Positions 1-13,049 of a stretch of DNA of 64,000 bases are shown here, piece after piece. Positions within the stretch are counted from its first letter, which is position 1; the number at the start of each line of letters is the position of its first letter. The DNA lies in NCBI GenBank assembly GCA_944384125.1, contig CALWSF010000015.1, positions 1-64,000 of the forward strand, read 5' to 3'. This DNA comes from an uncultured Lachnospiraceae bacterium (GTDB lineage: Bacteria > Bacillota > Clostridia > Lachnospirales > Lachnospiraceae). Made by a program: the position numbers and the translations under genes. The notes under the pieces are model-generated. The model did not search any database and was not told the DNA's origin. It was given only the letters and a program-made list of their open reading frames with translations.

Positions 1-22
1 AATATTTCGGCTTAAAAATGGC

Positions 23-70
23 AAAAAGATGCTGCCGCATCTATGATTTCCTAATCATTGATGCGACAGC
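23..70 (-). terminator. Terminator after dapL
   Basis: Read on the minus strand, an 11-bp stem (GCTGTCGCATC pairing with GATGCGGCAGC, one G-T pair) extends through a further TGATT/AATCA stem and is followed by ATCTTTTTG. It lies just past the dapL stop codon and probably ends the carA-carB-pyrG-dapL transcript. Confidence 0.8.
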
Positions 71-85
71 CCCATTTAATCAGTC

Positions 86-1282
86 TTATCTTTCTCCAAC
101 ACATCCATATGCCTTTTTTATGCGGGCCATGGCTTCTTTTGTATTCTCAGCTGTTCCGAAAGCTGTCAGCCGAAAATACCCTTCTCCGTTTTTTCCAAAA
201 CCGCTGCCCGGTGTTCCCACCACCTGAGCCCGTTCCAGAAGATCATCAAAAAACTCCCATGATTTCATCATCCCCGGACACTTCATCCAGATATAAGGAG
301 AATTCTGACCGCCGATATGCCAGATTCCCAGTTCCTTCAGGGTCTTTGAAATGACATCTGCATTCTTCCGGTAGACATCCAGATGTTCCCGGCACTGCTT
401 CATCCCTTCCGGGGACAGAGCTGCCTCAGCCGCCCTCTGCACGGGATAGGATACACCGTTAAATTTCGTCGTCTGACGGCGCAGCCACATCTTTTGCAGA
501 GATATTCCCTCTCTTTTCAGTTCTTTTGGAACAACTGTATATCCACATCTTGTACCTGTAAAGCTTGCCAGTTTCGACAGGGAGCACAGCTCCACCGCGC
601 ACGTCCCGGCACCATCTATTTCAAATATACTTCTGGGAAGAGACGGATCAGAAATAAACGATTCATATGCTGCATCAAACAGTATAACGGCATCATTTGC
701 ATTGGCATAATCCACCCACTCTTTAAGCTGGCTGCGGCTGTATACAGCCCCTGTGGGATTGTTGGGGGAGCATATATATATAATATCCGCTCTCAGGTTT
801 TCAGGCGGCATTGGCAGAAAACCATTTTCCACATTTGCATCCATAAAAACAATTCTTCTTCCGGCCATAACATTCGTATCCAGATATACAGGATACACAG
901 GATCCGGAATTAAGACTGTGTTGTCACAATCGAAAAGATCCAGAATATTTCCCAGATCACTTTTTGCACCGTCACTGATGAATACATCATCCGAAGATAC
1001 CCTTACCCCAAAAGAACCGTAGTATCTGCAGACAGCATCTCTTAAAAAATCATATCCCTGCTCCGGGCCGTATCCATGAAAGGTTTCCGCTTTTCCCTGT
1101 TCCCCCGCTGCTTTTGCAAATGCCTCCGCTGCCCGTTCACAGATAGGAAGAGTAACATCTCCGATCCCCATACGTATAACCGATGCCTCAGGGTGGGCTT
1201 TTTTATACTCCTCTACCTTTTTTGCAATAGTTGAAAAAAGATAGCTCTCCTCTAAATTCCGGTAATTTTCATTTATTTTCAT
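86..1282 (-). CDS. dapL: LL-diaminopimelate aminotransferase
   Basis: A 398-residue PLP enzyme of aminotransferase class I/II. It converts tetrahydrodipicolinate directly to LL-diaminopimelate, feeding lysine and peptidoglycan synthesis in the cytoplasm. The sequence shows CSPNNPTG at residues 171-178, the PLP lysine in SLSK (Lys237) and the family-typical N-terminus with GIGDVTLP. The length fits the DapL family (about 390-410). It starts 13 bp after pyrG and is the last gene of the carA-carB-pyrG-dapL unit. DapL marks the one-step aminotransferase route typical of many Clostridia. A generic class I aminotransferase is possible, but the N-terminal motif makes DapL much more likely. Confidence 0.9.
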   Translation of the reverse strand: MKINENYRNLEESYLFSTIAKKVEEYKKAHPEASVIRMGIGDVTLPICERAAEAFAKAAGEQGKAETFHGYGPEQGYDFLRDAVCRYYGSFGVRVSSDDVFISDGAKSDLGNILDLFDCDNTVLIPDPVYPVYLDTNVMAGRRIVFMDANVENGFLPMPPENLRADIIYICSPNNPTGAVYSRSQLKEWVDYANANDAVILFDAAYESFISDPSLPRSIFEIDGAGTCAVELCSLSKLASFTGTRCGYTVVPKELKREGISLQKMWLRRQTTKFNGVSYPVQRAAEAALSPEGMKQCREHLDVYRKNADVISKTLKELGIWHIGGQNSPYIWMKCPGMMKSWEFFDDLLERAQVVGTPGSGFGKNGEGYFRLTAFGTAENTKEAMARIKKAYGCVGER

Positions 1283-1295
1283 ACTGATTTAACTC

Positions 1296-6270
<4,975 letters not shown>

Positions 6271-6280
<10 letters not shown>

Positions 6281-7398
6281 TGCACATCCTCCTTCTGTTC
6301 CTTTTTCCTGTATTCCTCCATAAGTGCAGTAAAGCGCTCAAATAATCCCATGGTATCCCGCGGGCCTGCACATGCTTCCGGGTGGAACTGCACGGTAAAT
6401 GCAGGTATGTCATGATAGGTAAGTCCTTCACACGTTTTGTCATTTACATTGACAAATGTCTCCTCTGCCCCTTTCGGCAGGCTGTCTCTTAGCACCTCAT
6501 AACCATGGTTCTGGCTGCTGATATATACCCTGCCCGTACTCAGATCCTTAACCGGCTGATTCGCTCCTCTGTGTCCATATTTCATTTTCCCTGTTTTTGC
6601 CCCTCTGGCAATCGCAAGCAGCTGATGTCCCAGGCAGATTCCAAACAGGGGAATTCCCGCCTCACTTACTTTTCTGAGTTCCTCAATAACATCAGCATTA
6701 TCCTCCGGATTTCCCGGACCATTTGACAGCATTATTCCATCCGGTTTCATGGCAATAATGTCCTCAGCTCTGGTGTCTGCCGGGACATCCGTTACCCGGC
6801 ACCCTCTTTTCGTAAGTTCTCTCGTTATGTTGGCCTTTGCTCCGAAATCCCACAGAACAACATTAAACTTTTCCTTTTTTTCTCCGCCCGCCTCAAAAAT
6901 GCGTTTCTCCTTTGGCGTTACTGCCTCCACTGCCCCATGTATGGAAAAACTTCTGAGCTTCTCCAGCTCCTTTGGCGTGCAGGCCGGCTTTTTTTCTGTC
7001 AGTCTTCCATTCATGGTACCCGATTCTCTTATGGTCTTGGCCAGTTTCCTTGTGTCTATCCCATACACCGCCGAAATATTCCTGTCTTTAAAAAAAGTGT
7101 CAAGATTCCCGCTGCTCCTGAAATTGGAGGGTTCCTGACACCATTCCTTTACGATATAGGCCGATAAATATACGTTTCTGTTTTCAAAATCCTGGGGAAT
7201 TACTCCATAATTTCCAATCATAGGGAACGTCTGAACGACAATCTGACCGTAATAGCTGGGATCTGTTATCGTTTCCAGATATCCGGTCATTCCGGTCGTA
7301 AATACAACCTCCCCGGTTATTTCTCCCAGAGGAGCACCAAATCCCTTACCCTCAAAACAGTCTCCGTTTTCCAGCTGAAGATATACCGGTCTGCTCAT
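6271..7398 (-). CDS. carA: Carbamoyl-phosphate synthase small subunit
   Basis: The glutaminase subunit releases ammonia from glutamine for CarB. The N-terminal CPSase small-chain domain is followed by a class I glutamine amidotransferase domain with nucleophile motif GICLGHQ and the catalytic pair in FHPEA. I choose MSRPVYLQ (7398) as the start, giving 375 residues with GGGAG upstream. The frame stays open 36 codons further up, through the leader hairpin to 7506. The product from the longer start would begin inside the promoter, so it is unlikely. Expression is probably set by the leader terminator described separately. Confidence 0.95.
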
Positions 7399-7441
7399 AT
7401 GTCTCCCATCCCTTTCTCTTAAATTTCTGTTCTTTTTACAC

Positions 7442-7475
7442 AAAAAAAGCGTCCATGGGACCATCCCATGAACGC
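7442..7475 (-). terminator. Leader terminator (attenuator) ahead of carA
   Basis: On the minus strand GCGTTCATGGGA pairs with TCCCATGGACGC (12 bp, one G-T) around a 3-nt loop and is followed by seven T. It starts only about 13 nt after the predicted start of transcription and lies between that promoter and carA. Upstream, ATGAAC can pair with GTTCAT inside the 5' arm of this stem, which would make a competing antiterminator. I see no PyrR-type binding loop, so the effector is unknown. Confidence 0.75.
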
Positions 7476-7494
7476 CTTTGTTCATTTCCGAAAA

Positions 7495-7523
7495 ATTATA
7501 GCACACTCAAATAAGAACGTCAA
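7495..7523 (-). promoter_or_regulatory. carAB-pyrG-dapL promoter
   Basis: A sigma-A promoter on the minus strand: TTGACG at 7518-7523, a 17-bp spacer, and a consensus TATAAT at 7495-7500. Transcription should start near 7488, leaving a leader of about 90 nt ahead of carA. Confidence 0.88.
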
Positions 7524-7537
7524 GATAATTTTAGTAT

Positions 7538-7680
7538 CAGTTCAGCCATGCGAAGATTGGGACAGGAAAATGCGCTGAAAACGTGTTTTCATAAGGATTT
7601 TCCTGTCCCAATCTTCATAGGGCAGACGCCAGGTGCTTCTTGTCCGCTGTAAGCAGGCAAGAAGATGTATGGCTGAACTG
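7538..7680. repeat. 143-bp cloverleaf-like palindromic element
   Basis: The ends are a perfect 12-bp inverted repeat (CAGTTCAGCCAT at 7538-7549, its complement at 7669-7680). Inside lies a perfect 20-bp inverted repeat (7552-7571 with 7597-7616) topped by TGAAAAC/GTTTTCA. A further hairpin is formed by CTTCTTG/CAAGAAG (about 7636-7664). No reading frame or T-tract is seen. It sits between the FAH-family gene and the carA promoter. It could be a REP/MITE-like repeat or a structured RNA; I saw no second copy in this window. Confidence 0.8.
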
Positions 7681-7689
7681 TTACAAATT

Positions 7690-8589
7690 TTATACAATAC
7701 GGCTGTGAAGCGTTCCTATCCCTTCAATCCGGCATTCTACCACATCGCCTTTTTTCAGATATCTGGGCGGCTTAAAGCCAACTCCCGCCCCGGCCGGAGT
7801 TCCGGTGGATATAATCGTCCCCGCTCTGAGAGTCATCCCCCGGGACAGTTCACTGATAATCCGGGCAATTCCGAAAATCAGCTCCCCTGTACTGGCATCC
7901 TGCCTGAGCTCTCCGTTAACAAATGACTGTATGGCAAGGCGCGGCGGAAATGCAATCTCGTCTGCAGTCACAATCCAGGGTCCCATGGGACAAAAGCCGT
8001 CCAGGCTTTTTCCAAAATACCACTGTCCATGACGGGTCTGGAGATTTCTGGCACTGATGTCATTGAGGATCGTATATCCGAATATATAATCTTTTACCTG
8101 GCTTTCTGAAACATTTCTGGCATCCTTACTCAGGATAACTGCCAGCTCTGCCTCATAATCAAGGCCATCCACCAGATCAGGGTAACTGGAAATCTCATCG
8201 TTGTCCGCCCAGGCCCGATCAACTCTTTTTCCAAAATAAACCGGCCAGGATTGCTCCTTTTCATAAGCGTCGTTTAAAAACTCACGGCTCTCTTCAAGAT
8301 GAGAGGCATAATTTACACCCAGACATATAATGTCCTGATCAGGCTCAGGAATAGGCGCCAGTATTCGGGCATCTTCCAGCGGTATGGCCCGCACAGTCTC
8401 CGTCTCATAGGGCGGCTTTGAAGCCACATATTCTGCAAGCTGAATCTCCGACTCACTGATCCCCCGGATCAGTTCCTTCATATTTCGATATTCCATTCCG
8501 ATAGATTCCGTGGTGTAAATCCATTTTTCATCCGCACTCAGAAATCCCAGACGCTCCCTGTCGTCAATTTTAAACGTCAATACCTTCAT
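7690..8589 (-). CDS. Fumarylacetoacetate hydrolase (FAH) family protein
   Basis: A 299-residue protein with a short N-terminal domain and a C-terminal FAH fold that acts on beta-diketo acids or related 2-keto acids using a divalent metal. Family landmarks are ICLGVNYASHLEE, the metal-binding acidic stretch DYEAELAVI, and GTPAGAG near the C-terminus. The substrate cannot be told from sequence: members include ureidoglycolate lyase-like, 2-hydroxyhepta-2,4-diene-1,7-dioate isomerase-like and oxaloacetate decarboxylase-like enzymes. It begins 52 bp after trpS on the same strand, so it may be read from the trpS promoter. The start has GAGGTAAGGA upstream. Confidence 0.85.
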   Translation of the reverse strand: MKVLTFKIDDRERLGFLSADEKWIYTTESIGMEYRNMKELIRGISESEIQLAEYVASKPPYETETVRAIPLEDARILAPIPEPDQDIICLGVNYASHLEESREFLNDAYEKEQSWPVYFGKRVDRAWADNDEISSYPDLVDGLDYEAELAVILSKDARNVSESQVKDYIFGYTILNDISARNLQTRHGQWYFGKSLDGFCPMGPWIVTADEIAFPPRLAIQSFVNGELRQDASTGELIFGIARIISELSRGMTLRAGTIISTGTPAGAGVGFKPPRYLKKGDVVECRIEGIGTLHSRIV

Positions 8590-8641
8590 GCTTCCTTACC
8601 TCACTGAAAACCTGCCTGCCATATCCCGCCTCAAAAATGTG

Positions 8642-9646
8642 TCAGCGGATCTTCTCCGGAAATCCTATTTTCTTCTGAACCTTGCGCAGTGTCTTATTGG
8701 ACAGATACTGGGCCTTCTCTGCATTGGCCTTGATAATTCCATCCAGATAATCCTTATTCCCTGACAGATCTTTATATCGATCCTGGAGAGGTTTGAGCAC
8801 AGATACAACAGCTTCTCCCACTGCCATCTTGAAATCTCCGTATCCTTTTCCGTCAAATTCCCGCTCTGTCTCCTGAGGCGTCTTTCCGGTGCAGGCACAA
8901 TATATATCGATGAGATTTTTGATTCCGGGCTGTTCATCCCGATAACGCACACTGGCCTCCGAATCTGTAACCGCTCTCTTGAATTTACGGATAACCGTAT
9001 CCGGATCATCCATCAGATAAATACTTCCATTGGGATTTTCATCTGACTTTGACATCTTCTTTTTCGGCTCCTGCAGACTCATGATCTTAGCTCCGGCTTT
9101 TCCGATATATGCCTCCGGAACCGTAAATACATCTCCATAAATATTATTGAAACGAAACGCTATATCCCTCGTCAGTTCCAGATGCTGCATCTGATCAATT
9201 CCCACCGGAACCACATCTGCCTGATACAGAAGAATATCAGCCGCCATAAGAACCGGATAAGTAAAAAGTCCTGCATTAATATTGTCCGCATGCTTGGCTG
9301 CCTTGTCCTTAAACTGTGTCATCCGGCTCAGCTCTCCCATATACGTGAAACAGCTGAGAATCCATGAAAGCTCAGCATGACCGGATACATGAGACTGATA
9401 ATAAATACAGTTTTTCTCCGGATCCAGTCCGGCCGCGATATAAAGCGTCAGAAGCATCCGTGCCCTTTTCCGAAGCTCCGCCGGATCCTGGCGCACCGTA
9501 ATGGAATGCATATCCACTACGCTGAAAAAGGTCTGATATTCATCACTGATAGTTACCCAGTTTTTAAGAGCTCCCAAATAATTTCCAAGCGTCAGATTGC
9601 CTGTCGCCTGCATCCCGCTGAACAGCGTTTTCTTTCCATCTAACAT
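8642..9646 (-). CDS. trpS: Tryptophanyl-tRNA synthetase
   Basis: A class I aminoacyl-tRNA synthetase that charges tRNA-Trp. The HIGH-equivalent is TGNLTLGNYLGA at residues 15-26 and the KMSKS loop is at 197-201. The length of 334 residues is normal for bacterial TrpS. The start at 9646 has GAGGGAG upstream. The leader of about 135 nt holds a GCGCTCC/GGGGCGC hairpin, but I do not find the T-box signature that often precedes this gene in Firmicutes. Confidence 0.95.
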   Translation of the reverse strand: MLDGKKTLFSGMQATGNLTLGNYLGALKNWVTISDEYQTFFSVVDMHSITVRQDPAELRKRARMLLTLYIAAGLDPEKNCIYYQSHVSGHAELSWILSCFTYMGELSRMTQFKDKAAKHADNINAGLFTYPVLMAADILLYQADVVPVGIDQMQHLELTRDIAFRFNNIYGDVFTVPEAYIGKAGAKIMSLQEPKKKMSKSDENPNGSIYLMDDPDTVIRKFKRAVTDSEASVRYRDEQPGIKNLIDIYCACTGKTPQETEREFDGKGYGDFKMAVGEAVVSVLKPLQDRYKDLSGNKDYLDGIIKANAEKAQYLSNKTLRKVQKKIGFPEKIR

Positions 9647-9786
9647 TGATCTGTCTCCCTCTCTGCCATCCCGGTCTCTTCGGACAGACGGCTATAATGA
9701 AGCGCCCCCTGAAGGAGCGCACATAACAGCTGCTTGCTGAAACACAGACAGCAGCATGAATCATATTCTGAAAAAATACGTTTTAT

Positions 9787-9815
9787 ATTATAATACAGAT
9801 ATTCCGCCCTTGCAA
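9787..9815 (-). promoter_or_regulatory. trpS promoter
   Basis: On the minus strand TTGCAA (9810-9815), a 17-bp spacer and TATAAT (9787-9792) form a strong sigma-A promoter about 140 bp ahead of trpS. The remaining bases between trpS and luxS (9647-9985) hold this leader and the luxS upstream region and no further gene. Confidence 0.8.
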
Positions 9816-9985
9816 GCAAATACAGCCTGAATTCCGCGTCCCGGCCTTTCCTTTCCACATCTCTGTCCGGGTGCTATTGCGGTTTGAGCTTTGATCTGCT
9901 ACACTGATAGTTGTAAAAATTGCCCGTTTTCCTCCTTCTATCAGGACAACAGGCAAATCAGATTCAGCAGAACGGAGGAATATCC

Positions 9986-10465
9986 ATGGAAAAAATAACA
10001 AGCTTTACCATTGACCATCTCAAGCTTCTTCCCGGTATCTATGTTTCCCGAAAAGACAGGCTGGGAGAGACAGTCATTACTACTTTCGATATACGCATGA
10101 CCCGCCCCAATTTTGAACCCGTCATGAACACAGCAGAAGTCCACGCCATCGAACATCTGGGAGCCACATGGCTGCGCAACAATCCCCAATGGAAGGAACG
10201 CGTTGTCTACTTCGGCCCCATGGGCTGCCGCACCGGTTTCTATCTTCTGCTGGCCGGGGATCTGCGCTCAGAAGATATCCTCTCCCTGATACGGGAAATG
10301 TTTGTTTTCATCCGTGACTATGAGGGAGAAATCCCCGGAGCCTGTGCTAAGGACTGCGGCAATTATCTGGACATGAATCTTCCCATGGCAAAATATCTGG
10401 CGGATCGCTTCCTGCGGGATGTGATAGACGGAATCGGTCCAAAGCGCCTCTCCTATCCGGACTGA
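9986..10465 (+). CDS. luxS: S-ribosylhomocysteine lyase
   Basis: This enzyme cleaves S-ribosylhomocysteine to homocysteine and 4,5-dihydroxy-2,3-pentanedione, the precursor of autoinducer-2, so it serves methyl-cycle recycling and possibly signalling. Metal ligands HAIEH (His53, Glu56, His57), the catalytic cysteine in GCRTGFY (Cys81) and the third metal ligand Cys124 in AKDCGN are all present. The start is MEKITSF (9986), with GGAGGAAT upstream; the frame runs 22 codons further up without a good site. The 159 residues match the family. It stands alone on the plus strand, converging on the Dam-type gene 7 bp away. Confidence 0.95.
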   Translation: MEKITSFTIDHLKLLPGIYVSRKDRLGETVITTFDIRMTRPNFEPVMNTAEVHAIEHLGATWLRNNPQWKERVVYFGPMGCRTGFYLLLAGDLRSEDILSLIREMFVFIRDYEGEIPGACAKDCGNYLDMNLPMAKYLADRFLRDVIDGIGPKRLSYPD

Positions 10466-10472
10466 TTCATTC

Positions 10473-11318
10473 TTAAATCCGGTAATTCCGTATAAGCAGT
10501 TCATCGACCGCGCCGCGCCTGTCGCCCTTTGCGTTAACCGCCCGCCTGGCCGGCACGCGGTCTATGATATAATCCCGGTACAGATCTTCAATAAACTGAC
10601 AGCAGGAATTGGACAGAAGAAAACGCACTCCCCGGCGGTTGAGAAGATCACACTGCTTTTTCAGTTCTCTCTGCTGCTGCGGTCCAAAACCTGCCGCAGT
10701 GTACCCCGTAAAAGATGCGGAGGCACTGATCGGCATATAGGGAGGATCAAAATATACAAAAGCGTCCTTTCCAATGCCTTTAAACGTCTCTCTGTAATCT
10801 TCACAGAGAAGCAGAATGTCTGCCTGATTCAGATACAGGCTCATGGCACGGACAGCATTCTCATTTACAATATTGGGGTTTTTATATCTTCCCCATGGTG
10901 TATTGAATTCTCCCGCCCTGTTGACACGAAACAAACCATTAAAACACGTCTTATTGAGATAAATTATTCTGGCAGCTCTTTCAGCATCCGACATTCCCAT
11001 GTAAGATTCCAGACTTCTATCCTGAGCGCGGATTCGGTAAAAATACTCCCGGCTGTTTTTTTCACTGTGCTCTCTCAAAAGTGCTATCAGTTCCTCCGGC
11101 TGTTCTTTTACCACCCGGTACACATTCATAAGCTCGCGGTTAGAATCGTTAATGACTGCTTTCACAGGTCTGAGGCTGAAAAGTACTGCCCCGCCTCCCA
11201 CAAACGGTTCATAATACGTTCCAAACTCCGGTATAAGCGGCATAATCACATCCAGAAGCTGGCGTTTTCCCCCCGCCCATTTGACGATCGGTGCAATATC
11301 CGGATACTGCTTTTCCAT
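10473..11318 (-). CDS. Dam-type (D12 class) DNA adenine methyltransferase
   Basis: A 281-residue N6-adenine methylase of the D12/Dam family. It has the SAM-binding motifs KWAGGK (13-18) and FVGGGA (39-44) and the catalytic DPPY (191-194). Dam homologues usually methylate GATC, but the target here is unproven. No restriction endonuclease or specificity subunit lies nearby, so it looks like an orphan methylase. It follows hisD by 61 bp on the same strand and may be co-transcribed. Its ribosome binding site is weak (GGGG 12 nt upstream). Confidence 0.88.
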   Translation of the reverse strand: MEKQYPDIAPIVKWAGGKRQLLDVIMPLIPEFGTYYEPFVGGGAVLFSLRPVKAVINDSNRELMNVYRVVKEQPEELIALLREHSEKNSREYFYRIRAQDRSLESYMGMSDAERAARIIYLNKTCFNGLFRVNRAGEFNTPWGRYKNPNIVNENAVRAMSLYLNQADILLLCEDYRETFKGIGKDAFVYFDPPYMPISASASFTGYTAAGFGPQQQRELKKQCDLLNRRGVRFLLSNSCCQFIEDLYRDYIIDRVPARRAVNAKGDRRGAVDELLIRNYRI

Positions 11319-11379
11319 CCTGTTTTACCCCATCTGATTTTCTGATTTCCGGACTTATTATCCGGAATTCCCCACTATA

Positions 11380-12654
11380 TTACTGACCTGATTTTTTCAG
11401 ACGCACGTCTGCCGCTGCCGCATGACCGGACAGTCCTTCTCCTTTTGCCAGACGCGATACCAGAGGCGCCACGGCTCTTGTGCCGTCTGCTGTCATGCTC
11501 TGATGAGTACATGTCTTCAGGAAAGTTCCTACCCAGACTCCCCCTGTATACCGTGCAGCCCCCAGAGTAGGCAGCGTATGATTAGTACCTGATGCATAGT
11601 CGCCAAAAACCTCCGCTGTATTCTCCCCGATAAAGAGAGAGCCATAATTTGTCAGCGACGGTATAAGAATATCCGGGTCAGAAACATTAAGTTCCAGATG
11701 TTCCGGCGCATATTCATTGGCATACTCTACAGCTTCTTCAAGATTCTCTGCCAGTCTGATTTCCCCGTATGTTTCCCACGACTGACGTGCAATATCTGCT
11801 GTATCCAGCCCGTCCAGCTCCTTCTCCACAGCCTCCATAACCCGGAACGCAAAATTTCTGTCAGTAGTTACAAGAAGTCCCTTTGCATTGACATCATGCT
11901 CTGACTGTGCCAGAAGATCCGCTGCCACAATCTCCGGATTACCATGTCCGTCCGCTATAACCATAACTTCACTGGGACCGGCCACAAAATCTATCCCGAC
12001 CTGACCGTAGCACTGACGTTTCGCCTCTGTCACATAGCGGTTTCCCGGCCCCACGATGATATCCACCGGACGAATACTCTCTGTACCATAAGAAAAAGCT
12101 GCAATGGCCTGAGCTCCTCCCACCGCATAAATCTCATCCACACCGGCCAGATCCATTGCCACCAGCGTTTTGGCATTAATATGAGCAGTTCCCCTGACGA
12201 CCGGAGAACATGCCGCCACCCTGGCAACACCCGCTGCCTTTGCCGGAACAGCCAGCATAAGTGCCGTAGAATACAGGGGATAATTCCCGCCGGGCACATA
12301 ACAGCAGCATGAATTTACCGGAATAATCCGGTGTCCCAGATAAATTCCGGGCTGCGGGCTGAAATTATCAAGCGGCTTTACCGTCTCCCGCTGTGCCCTG
12401 GCAAAAGCCTGAATGTTATGGCAGGCCGCCTGAAGATCCGCAACCTCCTCCCGGGAAACTTCCGCGTATGCCGCCTCAATCTCCTCCCGTGAAACACGAA
12501 GCGCCTTTCGGGTGCACCCGTCAAATTTTCTTCCCAGTTCAAGAAGTGTCTCATCGCCTCCCGCACGGACATCCTCAATAATACTTCTTACACTTTCCCG
12601 AAGATTTCTGTTATCTTCCTCGCTCCTTACCTGAGCCGGTTTTATAATCTCCAT
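11380..12654 (-). CDS. hisD: Histidinol dehydrogenase
   Basis: A zinc enzyme that performs the last two oxidations of histidine synthesis (L-histidinol to L-histidine). The 424-residue length is typical, and family blocks such as YVPGGNYPLYSTALM, GPGNRYVTEAKR and AGPSEVMVIAD are intact. It stands apart from the other his genes, followed by the Dam-type methylase. The start has GGAGAGGA upstream. Related dehydrogenases of this fold act on sulfopropanediol, but a solitary hisD remains the simplest reading. Confidence 0.9.
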   Translation of the reverse strand: MEIIKPAQVRSEEDNRNLRESVRSIIEDVRAGGDETLLELGRKFDGCTRKALRVSREEIEAAYAEVSREEVADLQAACHNIQAFARAQRETVKPLDNFSPQPGIYLGHRIIPVNSCCCYVPGGNYPLYSTALMLAVPAKAAGVARVAACSPVVRGTAHINAKTLVAMDLAGVDEIYAVGGAQAIAAFSYGTESIRPVDIIVGPGNRYVTEAKRQCYGQVGIDFVAGPSEVMVIADGHGNPEIVAADLLAQSEHDVNAKGLLVTTDRNFAFRVMEAVEKELDGLDTADIARQSWETYGEIRLAENLEEAVEYANEYAPEHLELNVSDPDILIPSLTNYGSLFIGENTAEVFGDYASGTNHTLPTLGAARYTGGVWVGTFLKTCTHQSMTADGTRAVAPLVSRLAKGEGLSGHAAAADVRLKKSGQ

Positions 12655-12726
12655 CCTAAATCCTCTCCGTTCCTGTCAAATCCGGCCCGCATTCCCCCCT
12701 GCAGGCCTGTTATCTCACAATTTAAT

Positions 12727-12755
12727 ATCTTACCCCATTTACCCTTATATTGCAA
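12727..12755 (-). promoter_or_regulatory. hisD promoter
   Basis: Minus strand TTGCAA (12750-12755), 17-bp spacer, TAAGAT (12727-12732), about 70 bp ahead of hisD and just after the Feo operon terminator. Confidence 0.7.
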
Positions 12756-12761
12756 GATAAC

Positions 12762-12791
12762 GATAAAATCCCCCGCAGGAGACTGCGGGGG
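12762..12791 (-). terminator. Terminator of the feo operon
   Basis: CCCCCGCAG pairs perfectly with CTGCGGGGG (9 bp, loop of 4) and, read on the minus strand, is followed by ATTTTATC. It ends the transcript running feoA-feoA-feoB-small gene. Confidence 0.8.
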
Positions 12792-12855
12792 AAAACATCC
12801 ATTCCGAACAAAGATATTTCTCGGTCCGGTCATATTTAAAACAGCTATCTAATTT

Positions 12856-13023
12856 TTATTTATGTGACTCATGATGACTTCCGCCTTTGCACTTACTGCA
12901 GCAGCTGCAGTCTCCGCCGCAGTGACCTCCGTTTCTGTGAGATTTCCATATGGAACGGACAGCCAGAAAACACACTGCCACAAGAATCACTGTTACAATC
13001 ATATTTCCCGCCACAGCGGACAT
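12856..13023 (-). CDS. FeoB-associated Cys-rich membrane protein
   Basis: A 55-residue protein: one N-terminal membrane segment (about residues 5-22, IVTVILVAVCFLAV) followed by a basic stretch and a cysteine cluster ending in CGGDCSCCSKCKGG, then a His-rich tail. This layout matches the small Cys-rich proteins that follow feoB in many Firmicutes; their role is not settled, but metal or redox handling at the FeoB pore has been proposed. AAGGAGAG lies 7 nt ahead of the ATG. It starts 26 bp after the feoB stop, so it is the last gene of the operon. Confidence 0.85.
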   Translation of the reverse strand: MSAVAGNMIVTVILVAVCFLAVRSIWKSHRNGGHCGGDCSCCSKCKGGSHHESHK

Positions 13024-13049
13024 AAGACACTCTCCTTTCCGGAAAACTT

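Noticed and set aside
7398-7490. PyrR-binding attenuator before carA
   Set aside because: The leader lacks a recognisable PyrR binding loop, so only a generic attenuator is claimed.
9647-9780. T-box riboswitch before trpS
   Set aside because: The conserved T-box sequence and a terminator with T-run are not seen in the leader, only a GC hairpin.
9810-9990. SAM- or SAH-type riboswitch before luxS
   Set aside because: No matching conserved core or large pairing was found in the upstream bases.
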